From Luteimicrobium subarcticum (GTDB lineage Bacteria; Actinomycetota; Actinomycetes; Actinomycetales; Cellulomonadaceae), in the NCBI RefSeq assembly GCF_002798015.1, contig NZ_PGTZ01000006.1:1-64000 (forward strand): a stretch of DNA of 64,000 bases. The letters run 5' to 3'. The position numbers and the translations under genes are program-made. Each line of letters starts with the position of its first letter. The first letter of the stretch is position 1. Shown here piece after piece: positions 44,564 through 52,908 of the stretch. The notes under the pieces were generated by a model. The model had not been told where the DNA came from, ran no database searches, and worked only from the letters and a program-made list of their open reading frames with translations.

Positions 44564-45022
44564 TCAGCGACGCTCCTCGCGCTGCTTGCAGTCGATGCAG
44601 AGCGTGGCCCGCGGGAACGCCTGCAGACGGGCCTTGCCGATCGCCTTGCCGCAGTGCTCGCAGACCCCGTAGGTGCCCGCGGCGATCCGGTCCAGCGCCC
44701 GCGCGTTCTGCGTGAGGAGGTCCTTCGTGTTGTTGACGAGCGTGAGCTCCTGGTCACGCTCGAGGGCGCTCGACCCCGAGTCGGCCTGGTCGTCGCCCGA
44801 GCCCTCGCCCGAGTTGCGCAGCAGGTTCGACAGCTCCTCGTCGGCCGCGGCCAGCTCCACCTGGAGCCGGGCGTTCTCCTCGAAGAGATCCTGAGCGAGC
44901 TCCTCGAGCTCGGGCGCGGTCCACGGCTCCTCGCCCTCCCGCACCGGGAAGCCCGCCACGTCGTGCGCGAGCACGGGGGAATGCTTGCGGGTCGCAGCAG
45001 CGGCGGTGTCGCGCTCGGCCAT
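44564..45022 (-). CDS. TraR/DksA zinc-finger protein
   Basis: 152 residues with an N-terminal helical coiled coil and a four-cysteine zinc finger, CEHCGKAIGKARLQAFPRAT then CIDC. In proteobacteria DksA modulates RNA polymerase; the actinobacterial relatives are less well studied and lack a defined target. GGGAGA precedes the ATG by 5 nt. The gene is monocistronic or leads into lspA, 62 nt downstream. Confidence 0.88.
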   Translation of the reverse strand: MAERDTAAAATRKHSPVLAHDVAGFPVREGEEPWTAPELEELAQDLFEENARLQVELAAADEELSNLLRNSGEGSGDDQADSGSSALERDQELTLVNNTKDLLTQNARALDRIAAGTYGVCEHCGKAIGKARLQAFPRATLCIDCKQREERR

Positions 45023-45049
45023 GGTGATCTCCCTCAGTCGGATTCCGCG

Positions 45050-45078
45050 AGGCTAGACGCCCGCAGAACATCCCACAA
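45050..45078 (-). promoter_or_regulatory. Promoter of the DksA-like gene
   Basis: On the minus strand, TTGTGG (45078-45073), 17 bp and TAGCCT (45055-45050). The leader is about 20 nt and contains the ribosome-binding site. Confidence 0.65.
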
Positions 45079-45113
45079 CACGAACGGTCGGCATCCTGTT
45101 CCCGGCGGGCGCA

Positions 45114-45152
45114 CGAACGCCGGCCGCCCCCGGACAGGGCGACCGGCGTTCG
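45114..45152 (-). terminator. divIVA terminator
   Basis: CGAACGCCGGCCGCCC (45114-45129) pairs with 45137-45152 over 16 bp with one G-U, with a 7-nt loop, 8 bp after the divIVA stop. Confidence 0.85.
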
Positions 45153-45160
45153 TCGAGCGG

Positions 45161-45790
45161 TCAGATGCCTGCGGACAGGTCCGCGCCGGACGCGCCGCGC
45201 GCGGGGAGCGCGCTGCCGCGGGCGTCGATGTCGCCGAGCAGGTTCTGCAGGTAGCTCTTGAGCCGCGTGCGGTAGTCGCGCTCGAAGATGCGGAGCTCGT
45301 CGATCTTGCGCTCCAGGAGCGACCGCTCCTGCTCGAGCTGCGACAGGGTGCGACGCGACGTCTCCTCGGCCTCGCCGACGATCCGTGCGCTCTCCTCCTG
45401 AGCCTCTGCCAGGAGGCGCTCGCCCTCGTTCTTGCCCGCGTTGACGTAGTCGTCGTGGACCTTCTGGGCGAGCTGAAGCATGCCGGTCGCGGAGGCGGGC
45501 TCGGCACCCTCGACGGCCGGCTCGGCCGACACGGCAGGAGCCGGGGCGGGCGCCTCGGTGCGCTCCGGCACGTAGGTCGACTGCTGGGCCTCGGCGCGGC
45601 TGAGCTCCGCGATGCGACGCTCGGCAGCAGCGAGCTTGCCCTTGTTCGCCTCGTTCTCCTCCTGGACCGAGTTGAGGGTTCGGACCACCTCGTCGAGGAA
45701 GTCGTCGACCTCCTCGATGTCGTAGCCCTCCTTGAACTTCACGGTCGAGAACGTCTTGCTGAGGATGTCCTCGGCGGTCAGCATTGCCAT
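45161..45790 (-). CDS. divIVA: DivIVA/Wag31 polar growth protein
   Basis: A coiled-coil protein that marks the poles and septum and organises cell-wall growth. The N-terminal lipid-binding domain is LTAEDILSKTFSTVKFKEGY then IEEVDDFLDEVV. A Pro/Ala-rich linker at about 75-105 joins a long C-terminal coiled coil. The protein is 209 residues. The first of two close ATGs (45790) is chosen because GAGGTGA lies just upstream. TACCTT at 45843-45838 may be its -10. Confidence 0.94.
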   Translation of the reverse strand: MAMLTAEDILSKTFSTVKFKEGYDIEEVDDFLDEVVRTLNSVQEENEANKGKLAAAERRIAELSRAEAQQSTYVPERTEAPAPAPAVSAEPAVEGAEPASATGMLQLAQKVHDDYVNAGKNEGERLLAEAQEESARIVGEAEETSRRTLSQLEQERSLLERKIDELRIFERDYRTRLKSYLQNLLGDIDARGSALPARGASGADLSAGI

Positions 45791-45925
45791 CGCGTCACCT
45801 CGATGATGTAGGGCAGTCCGGAAGGGTTCGTCGCCCCAAGGTAGCCGAGACCGGCGCCTGCCCGCCAAAGGGGGCCAGGTCGGCGCGTCGCGCGGGAGCG
45901 CTCGCGAGCGCGCTCACGGGCGGGT

Positions 45926-46213
45926 TCAGCGCGCCAGCGAGCTCATGACGCCGTAGAGCACGAAGACGCCGATGAACAGCACGGTGAACGCCAGGTCGAG
46001 GCGCACCTGACCCAGCCGCAAGGGCGGGATCACGCGGCGCAGGAACCGCAGCGGGGGGTCGGTGAGCGTGTACACGAGCTCCGCGAGCACGAGCACGACG
46101 CCGCGCGGGCGCCACTCACGGGCGAAGACCTGCACCCAGTCGAGGACCATGCGGGCCACGAGCAGGATGAGGTACACGAACAGCAGCGTCGCGAGGACGG
46201 AGAAGATCACCAC
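45926..46213 (-). CDS. YggT-family membrane protein
   Basis: 95 residues with two hydrophobic segments (near 3-25 and 74-92) around a short loop, LTDPPLRFLRRVIPPLRLG, typical of YggT. The function is unclear; the gene is nearly always next to sepF in Gram-positive division clusters. The start is one of two consecutive GTG codons with no clear ribosome-binding site. Confidence 0.9.
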   Translation of the reverse strand: MVIFSVLATLLFVYLILLVARMVLDWVQVFAREWRPRGVVLVLAELVYTLTDPPLRFLRRVIPPLRLGQVRLDLAFTVLFIGVFVLYGVMSSLAR

Positions 46214-46256
46214 GGGGGAACTGTGCCATCCTCCGCGGTCGTGGGGCCAGGCACGA

Positions 46257-46772
46257 TCAGCTCGGGTCGAACAGGCCCGAGCGGGAACGCGTCGGGGCCG
46301 GGCGCTCCTCGCCGGCCACCTCGACGTGCTCGGGCGAGAGCAGGAACACCTTGTTCGTCACCCGCTCGATCGAGCCGTGGAGGCCGAACGTGAGGCCCGC
46401 CGCGAAGTCGACGAGACGCTTGGCGTCCGCGTCGTCCATGTCGGACAGGTTGATGATGACCGGCGTACCGCCGCGGAAGGCGTCGCCGAGCACCAGCGCG
46501 TCGTTGTAGGAGCGCGGGTGCACCGTCACGATGCGCCGCAGGTCCGTCGCCGGGCCGGCCGGCGCCTGCAGCGCACGCAGCTCGCGCGACTCCCGCGGCT
46601 CGCGGACCTCCCGGGTCTCGCGGGCCGGCTGACGCGTGATCGGCGTGACCGGCGCGAAGTCGGGCTCGGGCTCCGTCAGGTCGTCGAACTCGTCCACGTA
46701 CTCCCGCTCCTCCGCCTCGCGGTCGTCGGCGAGCCCCAGGTACAGCATGGTCTTGCGCAGAGATCCGGACAT
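46257..46772 (-). CDS. sepF: Cell division protein SepF
   Basis: 171 residues. The N-terminal SGSLRKTMLYLGLADD is the membrane-binding helix. A charged linker with Arg/Glu repeats follows (near 50-68). The C-terminal SepF domain has VHPRSYNDALVLGDAFRGG and VIINLSDMDDADAKRLVDF. SepF anchors FtsZ to the membrane. With no ftsA in the cluster, it is probably the main anchor here. GGAGGAG lies 7 nt before the ATG; TAGCGT at 46819-46814 may be its -10. Confidence 0.95.
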   Translation of the reverse strand: MSGSLRKTMLYLGLADDREAEEREYVDEFDDLTEPEPDFAPVTPITRQPARETREVREPRESRELRALQAPAGPATDLRRIVTVHPRSYNDALVLGDAFRGGTPVIINLSDMDDADAKRLVDFAAGLTFGLHGSIERVTNKVFLLSPEHVEVAGEERPAPTRSRSGLFDPS

Positions 46773-46893
46773 CGTGCTGCTCCTCCCCGGTCGTCAGACC
46801 GTCGTCTGCGCTCACGCTATGCCCCGCGGCGGGCGTCGCCCGGCAGGACACGCCCGACGCGCCGCCCGACACGCCCGGTGACGGAGCGCATCG

Positions 46894-47688
46894 TCAGCCG
46901 GCCGTGCGCGAGCCGGGAGCCCGGTGCGCGACGACGCCCGCGAACCGCCCGGTGCCGGACGCGCCGTCCCGCCGGTGCGAGTAGAAGCGCGCGTCCTCGA
47001 CCGTGCACACGTCCGTCCGGTCGACCCGACCCACGCCCGCCGCGGCGAGCTGCGCAGCGACCGCGGCCGGGAGGTCGAGCGCGGGTGTTCCCTGCCGCGT
47101 CACCGCCCAGGCCTGCGGCACCCGCGCCGCGACCTCGTCGCGCATCTGTTCCGGGACCTCGTAGCACCGGCCGCAGACTGCCGGTCCGACGTGCGCCCGG
47201 AGCCGCTCGGGCCGAGCGCCCGCACCCACGAGCGCCGCGACCGCCGCGGCCACGACGCCCAGCTCCACGCCCCGGCGCCCGGCGTGGACCGCGGCAACGA
47301 GTCCGTCGCCGGCTGCGGCGAGCAGCACCGGGACGCAGTCGGCGACCATGACGCCGGCACCGTGGCCGGACCGGGCCAGCACGGCGTCCGCGTCGCCCAG
47401 GCTGTCGCGCCCGGCGGCGTCACGCTCCGCACCGTCGGACCAGACGACCGAACGGCCGTGCACCTGGTTCGCCCAGCCGACCGGAGCTCCCACCCAGTCC
47501 CGGACCCGCGCACGGTTGGCACGCACGGCGTCCGGGTCGTCCCCGACGTGCAGGCCGAGGTTCAGCGAGGCGTGCACGCCGCGCGAGACCCCGCCCGTCC
47601 GCAGCGTGAAGCCGGCGCGCACCCCCGGGCCGAGGTCCACGGCCAGCACGTCCGGACCCTGGACGTGCCGACCGTCGGACGACGTCAC
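46894..47688 (-). CDS. pgeF: YfiH/PgeF-family protein (laccase-domain, DUF152)
   Basis: 264 residues. [26 protein letters not shown] and CGRCYEVP supply the His/Cys zinc-site residues of this family. Relatives have purine nucleoside phosphorylase and adenosine deaminase activity, and the E. coli protein is proposed to edit muropeptides. The position directly after ftsZ with a GTGA overlap fits a cell-wall quality role, but that is inference. Confidence 0.88.
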   Translation of the reverse strand: MTSSDGRHVQGPDVLAVDLGPGVRAGFTLRTGGVSRGVHASLNLGLHVGDDPDAVRANRARVRDWVGAPVGWANQVHGRSVVWSDGAERDAAGRDSLGDADAVLARSGHGAGVMVADCVPVLLAAAGDGLVAAVHAGRRGVELGVVAAAVAALVGAGARPERLRAHVGPAVCGRCYEVPEQMRDEVAARVPQAWAVTRQGTPALDLPAAVAAQLAAAGVGRVDRTDVCTVEDARFYSHRRDGASGTGRFAGVVAHRAPGSRTAG

Positions 47689-49025
47689 TTGAGGAAGTCG
47701 GGCACGTCCAGGTCGTCGAAGCCCGCACGCACACGGTCCTGCTCGACGAGGCGCGGCACCTCGACGGGCGAGGACGCGGCCTCGGCCTCGACGACCACGA
47801 CGCGGTCCTCGGGGACGTCCGCGTCGAGCGGGACGACCGGCCGCGCTCCGGCGTGGTGCGCCGACGGCGCGAACGACGGAGCGCCGCCGTGCCCGCTCGG
47901 CACGGCAGGCGTCGCGCCGACCGCGACCGGGACGCCCACAGGGGCGGTCGGGAGCGCGACGGGCCGCTGGCCGGGCGTCACCGCGGGCACCGCGCCGGTC
48001 GCCGCGCTCGTGGGACGCGGCACGCTCGGCGTCGCCGCGACCTGGGCGAGCGCGTGCTCGTCCTTGCGGACCTGCGGGCTGCCACCGTCGAACCCGGCGG
48101 CGATCACGGTCACCCGGACCTCGTCGCCGAGCGCGTCGTCGATCACCGCGCCGAAGATGATGTTGGCCTCCGGGTGCGCGGCCTCGTGCACGAGACGCGC
48201 GGCCTCGTTGATCTCGAACAGTCCGAGGTCGCTGCCGCCCTGGATCGACAGGAGCACGCCGTGCGCACCGTCGATGCTCGCCTCGAGCAGCGGTGACGAG
48301 ATCGCGAACTCCGCGGCCTGCACCGCGCGGTCCTCGCCCCGTGCCGACCCGATGCCCATGAGCGCCGAGCCCGCACCCTGCATGACGGACTTCACGTCCG
48401 CGAAGTCGAGGTTGATGAGGCCCGGCGTGGTGATGAGGTCGGTGATGCCCTGGACGCCGGAGAGCAGCACCTGGTCCGCGGAGTGGAACGCCTGGAGGGC
48501 GGTCACCCCGCGGTCCGACATCGACAGCAGCCGGTCGTTCGGGATCACGATGAGGGTGTCGACCTCGCTGCGCAGCATGTCGATGCCCTGGTCGGCCTGG
48601 ACCGACCGGCGGCGTCCCTCGAAGGTGAACGGCCGCGTCACGACGCCGACGGTGAGGGCGCCGAGCGCCCGCGCGATACGTGCGACGACCGGCGCGCCAC
48701 CGGTGCCGGTGCCGCCGCCCTCGCCCGCCGTCACGAAGACCATGTCGGCGCCGCGCAGGACGTCCTCGATCTCGTCGGAGTGGTCCTCGGCCGCCTTGCG
48801 GCCGACCTCGGGGTCGGCGCCGGCACCGAGGCCGCGCGTGAGCTCGCGGCCGACGTCGAGCTTGACGTCGGCGTCCGACATCAGCAGGGCCTGCGCGTCG
48901 GTGTTGATCGCGATGAACTCGACGCCCTTGAGGCCGACCTCGATCATCCGGTTCACGGCGTTGACGCCGCCACCGCCGATGCCGACCACCTTGATGACTG
49001 CCAGGTAGTTCTGCGGAGTTGCCAC
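47685..49025 (-). CDS. ftsZ: Cell division GTPase FtsZ
   Basis: The tubulin homologue that forms the Z ring. The GTP-binding loop is GGGTGTGG at 103-110. The T7 synergy loop is [11 protein letters not shown] at 205-215. The extreme C-terminus DLDVPDFLK is the conserved peptide that binds SepF and other partners. The linker in between is Pro/Ala/Val-rich. The protein is 446 residues. The GTG at 49025 has GAGAGG upstream and starts [21 protein letters not shown] promoter and hairpin lie in the 207-bp gap after ftsQ. Confidence 0.97.
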   Translation of the reverse strand: MATPQNYLAVIKVVGIGGGGVNAVNRMIEVGLKGVEFIAINTDAQALLMSDADVKLDVGRELTRGLGAGADPEVGRKAAEDHSDEIEDVLRGADMVFVTAGEGGGTGTGGAPVVARIARALGALTVGVVTRPFTFEGRRRSVQADQGIDMLRSEVDTLIVIPNDRLLSMSDRGVTALQAFHSADQVLLSGVQGITDLITTPGLINLDFADVKSVMQGAGSALMGIGSARGEDRAVQAAEFAISSPLLEASIDGAHGVLLSIQGGSDLGLFEINEAARLVHEAAHPEANIIFGAVIDDALGDEVRVTVIAAGFDGGSPQVRKDEHALAQVAATPSVPRPTSAATGAVPAVTPGQRPVALPTAPVGVPVAVGATPAVPSGHGGAPSFAPSAHHAGARPVVPLDADVPEDRVVVVEAEAASSPVEVPRLVEQDRVRAGFDDLDVPDFLK

Positions 49026-49088
49026 GGTGTGCCTCTCGATCTGGGGTCCTGCCCGGGTGGTGCGAACCCGGCGTGGTACCGGGAGCCA

Positions 49089-49113
49089 AACCCTCACCTT
49101 CAGGTTGAGGGTT
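49089..49113 (-). other. Hairpin in the ftsZ 5' UTR
   Basis: AACCCTCACCT (49089-49099) pairs with AGGTTGAGGGTT (49102-49113) with one bulged base. The surrounding TAACCATAACC is strikingly AT-rich for this genome. It lies between the predicted transcription start (about 49134) and the ribosome-binding site. Similar AT-rich repeats precede ftsZ in other Actinobacteria as far as I recall. Confidence 0.6.
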
Positions 49114-49140
49114 ATGGTTATGTCATCCTGTCCTGCAGCG

Positions 49141-49169
49141 AACGTAGGTGGCGTGCCGCCGACCGGCAA
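49141..49169 (-). promoter_or_regulatory. ftsZ promoter
   Basis: On the minus strand, TTGCCG (49169-49164), 17 bp and TACGTT (49146-49141). It gives ftsZ a leader of about 109 nt and a supply independent of the upstream mur genes. Confidence 0.75.
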
Positions 49170-49232
49170 CGACCACCGCGCGCGTGTCGCCAATTGCTCC
49201 TCGACGTGAGCCTGCGGTCGGCGCCCCGGACC

Positions 49233-50312
49233 TCACCGCGTCACCGGCAGGTCAGGCGCCGACACGTCGAACACCTTCGCGTGCCGACTCTGCGGTGCCG
49301 CACGCAGCGCGGTCAGCACGCGGACCTTCAGCGGCGAGTCCTGAGCGCTCCCCCACACCACAGACTGGCCACCCCGCAGCATCAGCGTCACCGTGTCCTG
49401 CGTCGTCGCCGACGCCCCCACGACCTCCCCCGACAACGACTCCGGAAGAGCGCCCACCACCGTCAGCACGGCGTCGAGAGCCGGCCGCGACGACTCGCCC
49501 AACGGCACCCGGACCACCGGCACCCCCGCCGGCGGCACGGACACCTCCGCGATCGTCGTCGCGTCCACGTCGAGCAGCGCGTACCGGCTGCCGTCCGGCA
49601 CCGCCGCCACCGGGTCGCGCGGCGTGATCCGCACCGTCAGGCCACGCGGCCACTCCCGCACGATCGCGACGTCCTTCACGCCCGGGACGTCCAGCAGGTG
49701 CTCACGCATCGCCACCGTGTCGAGACGCGGCAGCGGCGTCCCCGCCGCGCCGCCCACGATCTGCTCGACCCGGGCCGAGTCGACCAGGTCGCCCGCACCG
49801 ACCACGCGCACCTGCGACGCCTGTGCCGCCAGCAGCGGCGAGAAGAAGAGCACCCACACCAGCACGCCGACCAGCACCGACACCGACGCCCCCACGGCGA
49901 GCCGGCGCCGCCGACGGTGACGGCGCATCGCGTCACGCTCCGCGAGACGGTCCACCATCCCCGTCGACACGACCGGCACCCGCCGCACCGCCGGCACCGC
50001 GCCCGTCGAGGGTCGCGACGCGGTCCGCACGGACGAACCCGGCACCGACGGACCCGGCACCGACGGGAGCCGGACGGTCGGCGCGGTGGGTGGGGCCGAC
50101 ACGGCCCGTCCTGCGACCTCCGTGGCACCGCGGTCAGCGACGTCGGCGACGTGGTGGTCGTCCGAGGTCCCGGCGTCCGGCGCGTCCGGCGCGTCAGGCG
50201 GGGTCACGGCGTCCGCGTGCTCGGGCGGCGCCCCGGCGCGCGTCGGCGCCGCACGCCCACGGAGCTGTGCCGGGCGGGGGCGCGGCGGACGGCCGGGCCG
50301 CGTGCCGCTCAC
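49233..50312 (-). CDS. ftsQ: Cell division protein FtsQ/DivIB
   Basis: A single-pass divisome protein. A long Pro/Arg-rich cytoplasmic N-terminus (about 135 residues) precedes one membrane segment (near 141-162). A POTRA domain follows (SQVRVVGAGDLVDSARVEQ), then the beta domain with EWPRGLTVRI. The protein is 359 residues. The GTG overlaps the murC stop by 4 nt. Confidence 0.93.
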   Translation of the reverse strand: MSGTRPGRPPRPRPAQLRGRAAPTRAGAPPEHADAVTPPDAPDAPDAGTSDDHHVADVADRGATEVAGRAVSAPPTAPTVRLPSVPGPSVPGSSVRTASRPSTGAVPAVRRVPVVSTGMVDRLAERDAMRRHRRRRRLAVGASVSVLVGVLVWVLFFSPLLAAQASQVRVVGAGDLVDSARVEQIVGGAAGTPLPRLDTVAMREHLLDVPGVKDVAIVREWPRGLTVRITPRDPVAAVPDGSRYALLDVDATTIAEVSVPPAGVPVVRVPLGESSRPALDAVLTVVGALPESLSGEVVGASATTQDTVTLMLRGGQSVVWGSAQDSPLKVRVLTALRAAPQSRHAKVFDVSAPDLPVTR

Positions 50313-51778
50313 CCCGCGTCCGCCCCGCGGGCCGCGAGCTCGGTGAGGACCACGTCCGCGAGCTCGGTGACGTCGCCCGCACCGACGGTGAGGACCAGGT
50401 CGCCGGGACGGGCGAGCCCGGCGGCACGACGGGCCGCCTCCACACGGTCCTCGACCGCGAGCACCTGGGCCCCCGACGCCGTCGGTCCGGTCCGCGACAC
50501 GATCGTCGACGCGTCGGTCGACGGGTCCGGGTCCTCGCGCGCCGCGTACACGCCGGTGACGACGACCTCGTCCGCGAGCACGAGCGCCGCCGCGAAGTCG
50601 TCCGCGAACGTCCGCGTCCGCGAGTACAGGTGCGGCTGGAACAGGACCACGACCCGGCCCTCCCCCGCGACCGGGCGGGCCGCCGCGAGCAGGGCGGCCA
50701 CCTCCGTCGGGTGGTGCGCGTAGTCGTCGACGACCCGAACCCCGCCCGCCGTGCCACGGTGCTCGAAGCGCCGGCCCGTGCCCCGGAACGCACCCGCCGC
50801 GGCCGCCGCGGCGTCCAGCGGCACGCCGAGGAGTGCCGCCGCCAGCACGGCGGCCGCCGCGTTGAGGGCGTTGTGGGCGCCCGGCACGGCCAGGCGGTAC
50901 GGCACCTCCGTCCCGACCGGCACCCCGAGACCGGCGCGCTCGACGCGCAGCACCGCGCGGACGCCGCCGTCCCGCACCGGCTCGACGTCCTCGACCACGA
51001 CGTCCGACGCCGGGTCCGTGCCGTACGTCCAGACGTCCGTCCCGCCCCCAGCGTCCCGGGTCCGGTCCGCGAGCGACCGCGACCCCGGATCGTCCTGGCA
51101 GGCGACGAGCCGACCCCCTGGACGCACGCGCGCCACGAACGCGTCGAACGCCTGCTCGAACGCCTCGCGCGACCCGTAGTGGTCGAGGTGGTCGGGCTCG
51201 ACGTTCGTCACGACGGCGACCACCGGGGCGTAGTTGAGGAACGACCCGTCCGACTCGTCGGCCTCCGCCACCAGGGCGTCGCCCGTCCCGAGGTGGCCGC
51301 CGGGCAGCGGCCCGTCGTCGGTGAGCACCTGGCCGCCGATCGCGTACGACGGGTCCTCGCCTGCCTCGCGCAGGACCGTCGCGAGCATCGCCGACGTGGT
51401 CGTCTTGCCGTGCGCGCCCGCGACCGCGACGCCGCGCCGGTCCGCCATGACCACCGCGAGCGCCTGCGAGCGGTGCAGGACGCGCAGCCCCGCGGCGCGG
51501 GCCGCGACGAGCTCGGGGTTGTCGTCACGCACCGCGCTCGACACGACGAGCGTGCGGGCGCCCGCGACCGCGGCGGCGTCGTGCCCCACGTGCACGTGCA
51601 CGCCGTCGGCGCGCAGGGCGTCGACCGTGGCGCTCGGCCGGGCGTCGGACCCGGTCACCGGCACGCCGGAGGCCGCGAGCAGCCGGGCGACGACCGACAC
51701 GCCCGCGCCCCCGATGCCGACCAGGTGCGTCGGTCCGAGGTCCGCGAGCGTCGGGGTGGGGTCGTACGCGCGGGTCAT
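50309..51778 (-). CDS. murC: UDP-N-acetylmuramate-L-alanine ligase
   Basis: A Mur ligase adding L-alanine, the first amino acid of the stem peptide. HLVGIGGAGVS at 18-28 binds the nucleotide. AGAHGKTTTSAML near 119-131 is the ATP loop. ADESDGSFL and VEPDHLDHY are catalytic-site motifs. DDYAHHPTE lies in the C-terminal domain. The protein is 489 residues. The ATG overlaps the murG stop (ATGA). Confidence 0.96.
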   Translation of the reverse strand: MTRAYDPTPTLADLGPTHLVGIGGAGVSVVARLLAASGVPVTGSDARPSATVDALRADGVHVHVGHDAAAVAGARTLVVSSAVRDDNPELVAARAAGLRVLHRSQALAVVMADRRGVAVAGAHGKTTTSAMLATVLREAGEDPSYAIGGQVLTDDGPLPGGHLGTGDALVAEADESDGSFLNYAPVVAVVTNVEPDHLDHYGSREAFEQAFDAFVARVRPGGRLVACQDDPGSRSLADRTRDAGGGTDVWTYGTDPASDVVVEDVEPVRDGGVRAVLRVERAGLGVPVGTEVPYRLAVPGAHNALNAAAAVLAAALLGVPLDAAAAAAGAFRGTGRRFEHRGTAGGVRVVDDYAHHPTEVAALLAAARPVAGEGRVVVLFQPHLYSRTRTFADDFAAALVLADEVVVTGVYAAREDPDPSTDASTIVSRTGPTASGAQVLAVEDRVEAARRAAGLARPGDLVLTVGAGDVTELADVVLTELAARGADAG

Positions 51779-52896
51779 GCGTCACCCCGCGCGGCCTGCT
51801 CCACGAGGTCGGCGACGCGCGCCGCACCGTCGCGCACGCCGGTGCGGGACGCCGCGCGCGCCATCTGCGTCCGCCGTTCGGTGTCGGTCAGCAGGGTGGG
51901 GACGTGCTCGGCCACCCAGGCCGGCGTCAGGTCGTCGTCCGCCACGAGCAGGCCGCCGCCGGCGTCGACCAGCGGCGTCGCGTTGAGGCGCTGCTCGCCG
52001 TTCCCGATGGGCAGCGGGACGTACACCGCGGGGATCCCGAGGGCCGCGAGCTCGCTCACGGTGCCCGCGCCGGACCGGCAGACCGCGAGGTCCGCGACCG
52101 CGTACGCCTGGTGCATCTCCCCCAGGTACTCGAGCACGTGGTAGCGCTCGACGCCCGCCACGCCGACCACGGCGGTGCGCACCGCGTCGGCCTTGCCGGT
52201 CCCGGTCAGGTGGAGGACCTGGGCGCCCGTGGCGAGCAGCTCACGCGCGGCGCCCGCGACCGCCCCGTTGACCGAGGCGGCGCCCAGCGAGCCGCCCGTG
52301 ACCAGCACGACCGGCAGCGCGGGGTCGAGCCCGAGCCTGGCGGCCGCCTCGCGGCGCGCCGCCGCGGCGTCCGTGAGCCGGCACTCCACGAGGTCCGCGA
52401 CCTCGCGGCGCAGCGGCAGGCCCGTCACGACGGCGTCGCGCAGCGGCGTGCTCGCGAACGTCACCCCGACCCGGGCGGCCCACCGGGCACCGAGCCGGTT
52501 CGCGAGGCCCGGGCGGGCGTTCTGCTCGTGCACCACCACGGGGGTGCCGCGCCGGCGCGCGGCCAGGTACGCCGGCGTCGCCACGTACCCCCCGAAGCCG
52601 ACGACGACCTCCGCGCCGATCTCGTCCATCGCCTGCCCCGCCGCGTCGACGGCGGCCCGCAGGCGGCGCGGCAGCGCGACCAGGTCGCCGGACGGACGGC
52701 GCGGCAGCGGGACGCGCGGCACCACCGCGAGGGGGTAGCCCCGCTGCGGCACGAGCGTGCTCTCGAGGCCCTCCGCCGTCCCGAGCGCGACGACCGTCAC
52801 GCTCGGCTCCCGGCGGCGCAGCTCGTCGGCCACCGCGAGAAGAGGATTGACGTGCCCGGCGGTCCCGCCGCCTGCCAGCACCACTGATGTCACCAC
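51775..52896 (-). CDS. murG: UDP-GlcNAc:lipid I N-acetylglucosaminyltransferase
   Basis: Makes lipid II on the inner face of the membrane. GT28 family. LAGGGTAGHVNPLLAVADEL at the N-terminus, VGFGGYVATPAYLAA and VTGGSLGAASVN are typical. SGAGTVSELAALGIPAVYVP is the donor-binding region. The protein is 373 residues. One of two consecutive GTG codons is the start, with AGGAAG upstream. It follows ftsW by 12 nt. Confidence 0.96.
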   Translation of the reverse strand: MVTSVVLAGGGTAGHVNPLLAVADELRRREPSVTVVALGTAEGLESTLVPQRGYPLAVVPRVPLPRRPSGDLVALPRRLRAAVDAAGQAMDEIGAEVVVGFGGYVATPAYLAARRRGTPVVVHEQNARPGLANRLGARWAARVGVTFASTPLRDAVVTGLPLRREVADLVECRLTDAAAARREAAARLGLDPALPVVLVTGGSLGAASVNGAVAGAARELLATGAQVLHLTGTGKADAVRTAVVGVAGVERYHVLEYLGEMHQAYAVADLAVCRSGAGTVSELAALGIPAVYVPLPIGNGEQRLNATPLVDAGGGLLVADDDLTPAWVAEHVPTLLTDTERRTQMARAASRTGVRDGAARVADLVEQAARGDA

Positions 52897-52908
52897 GTAC
52901 GTGTCTTC

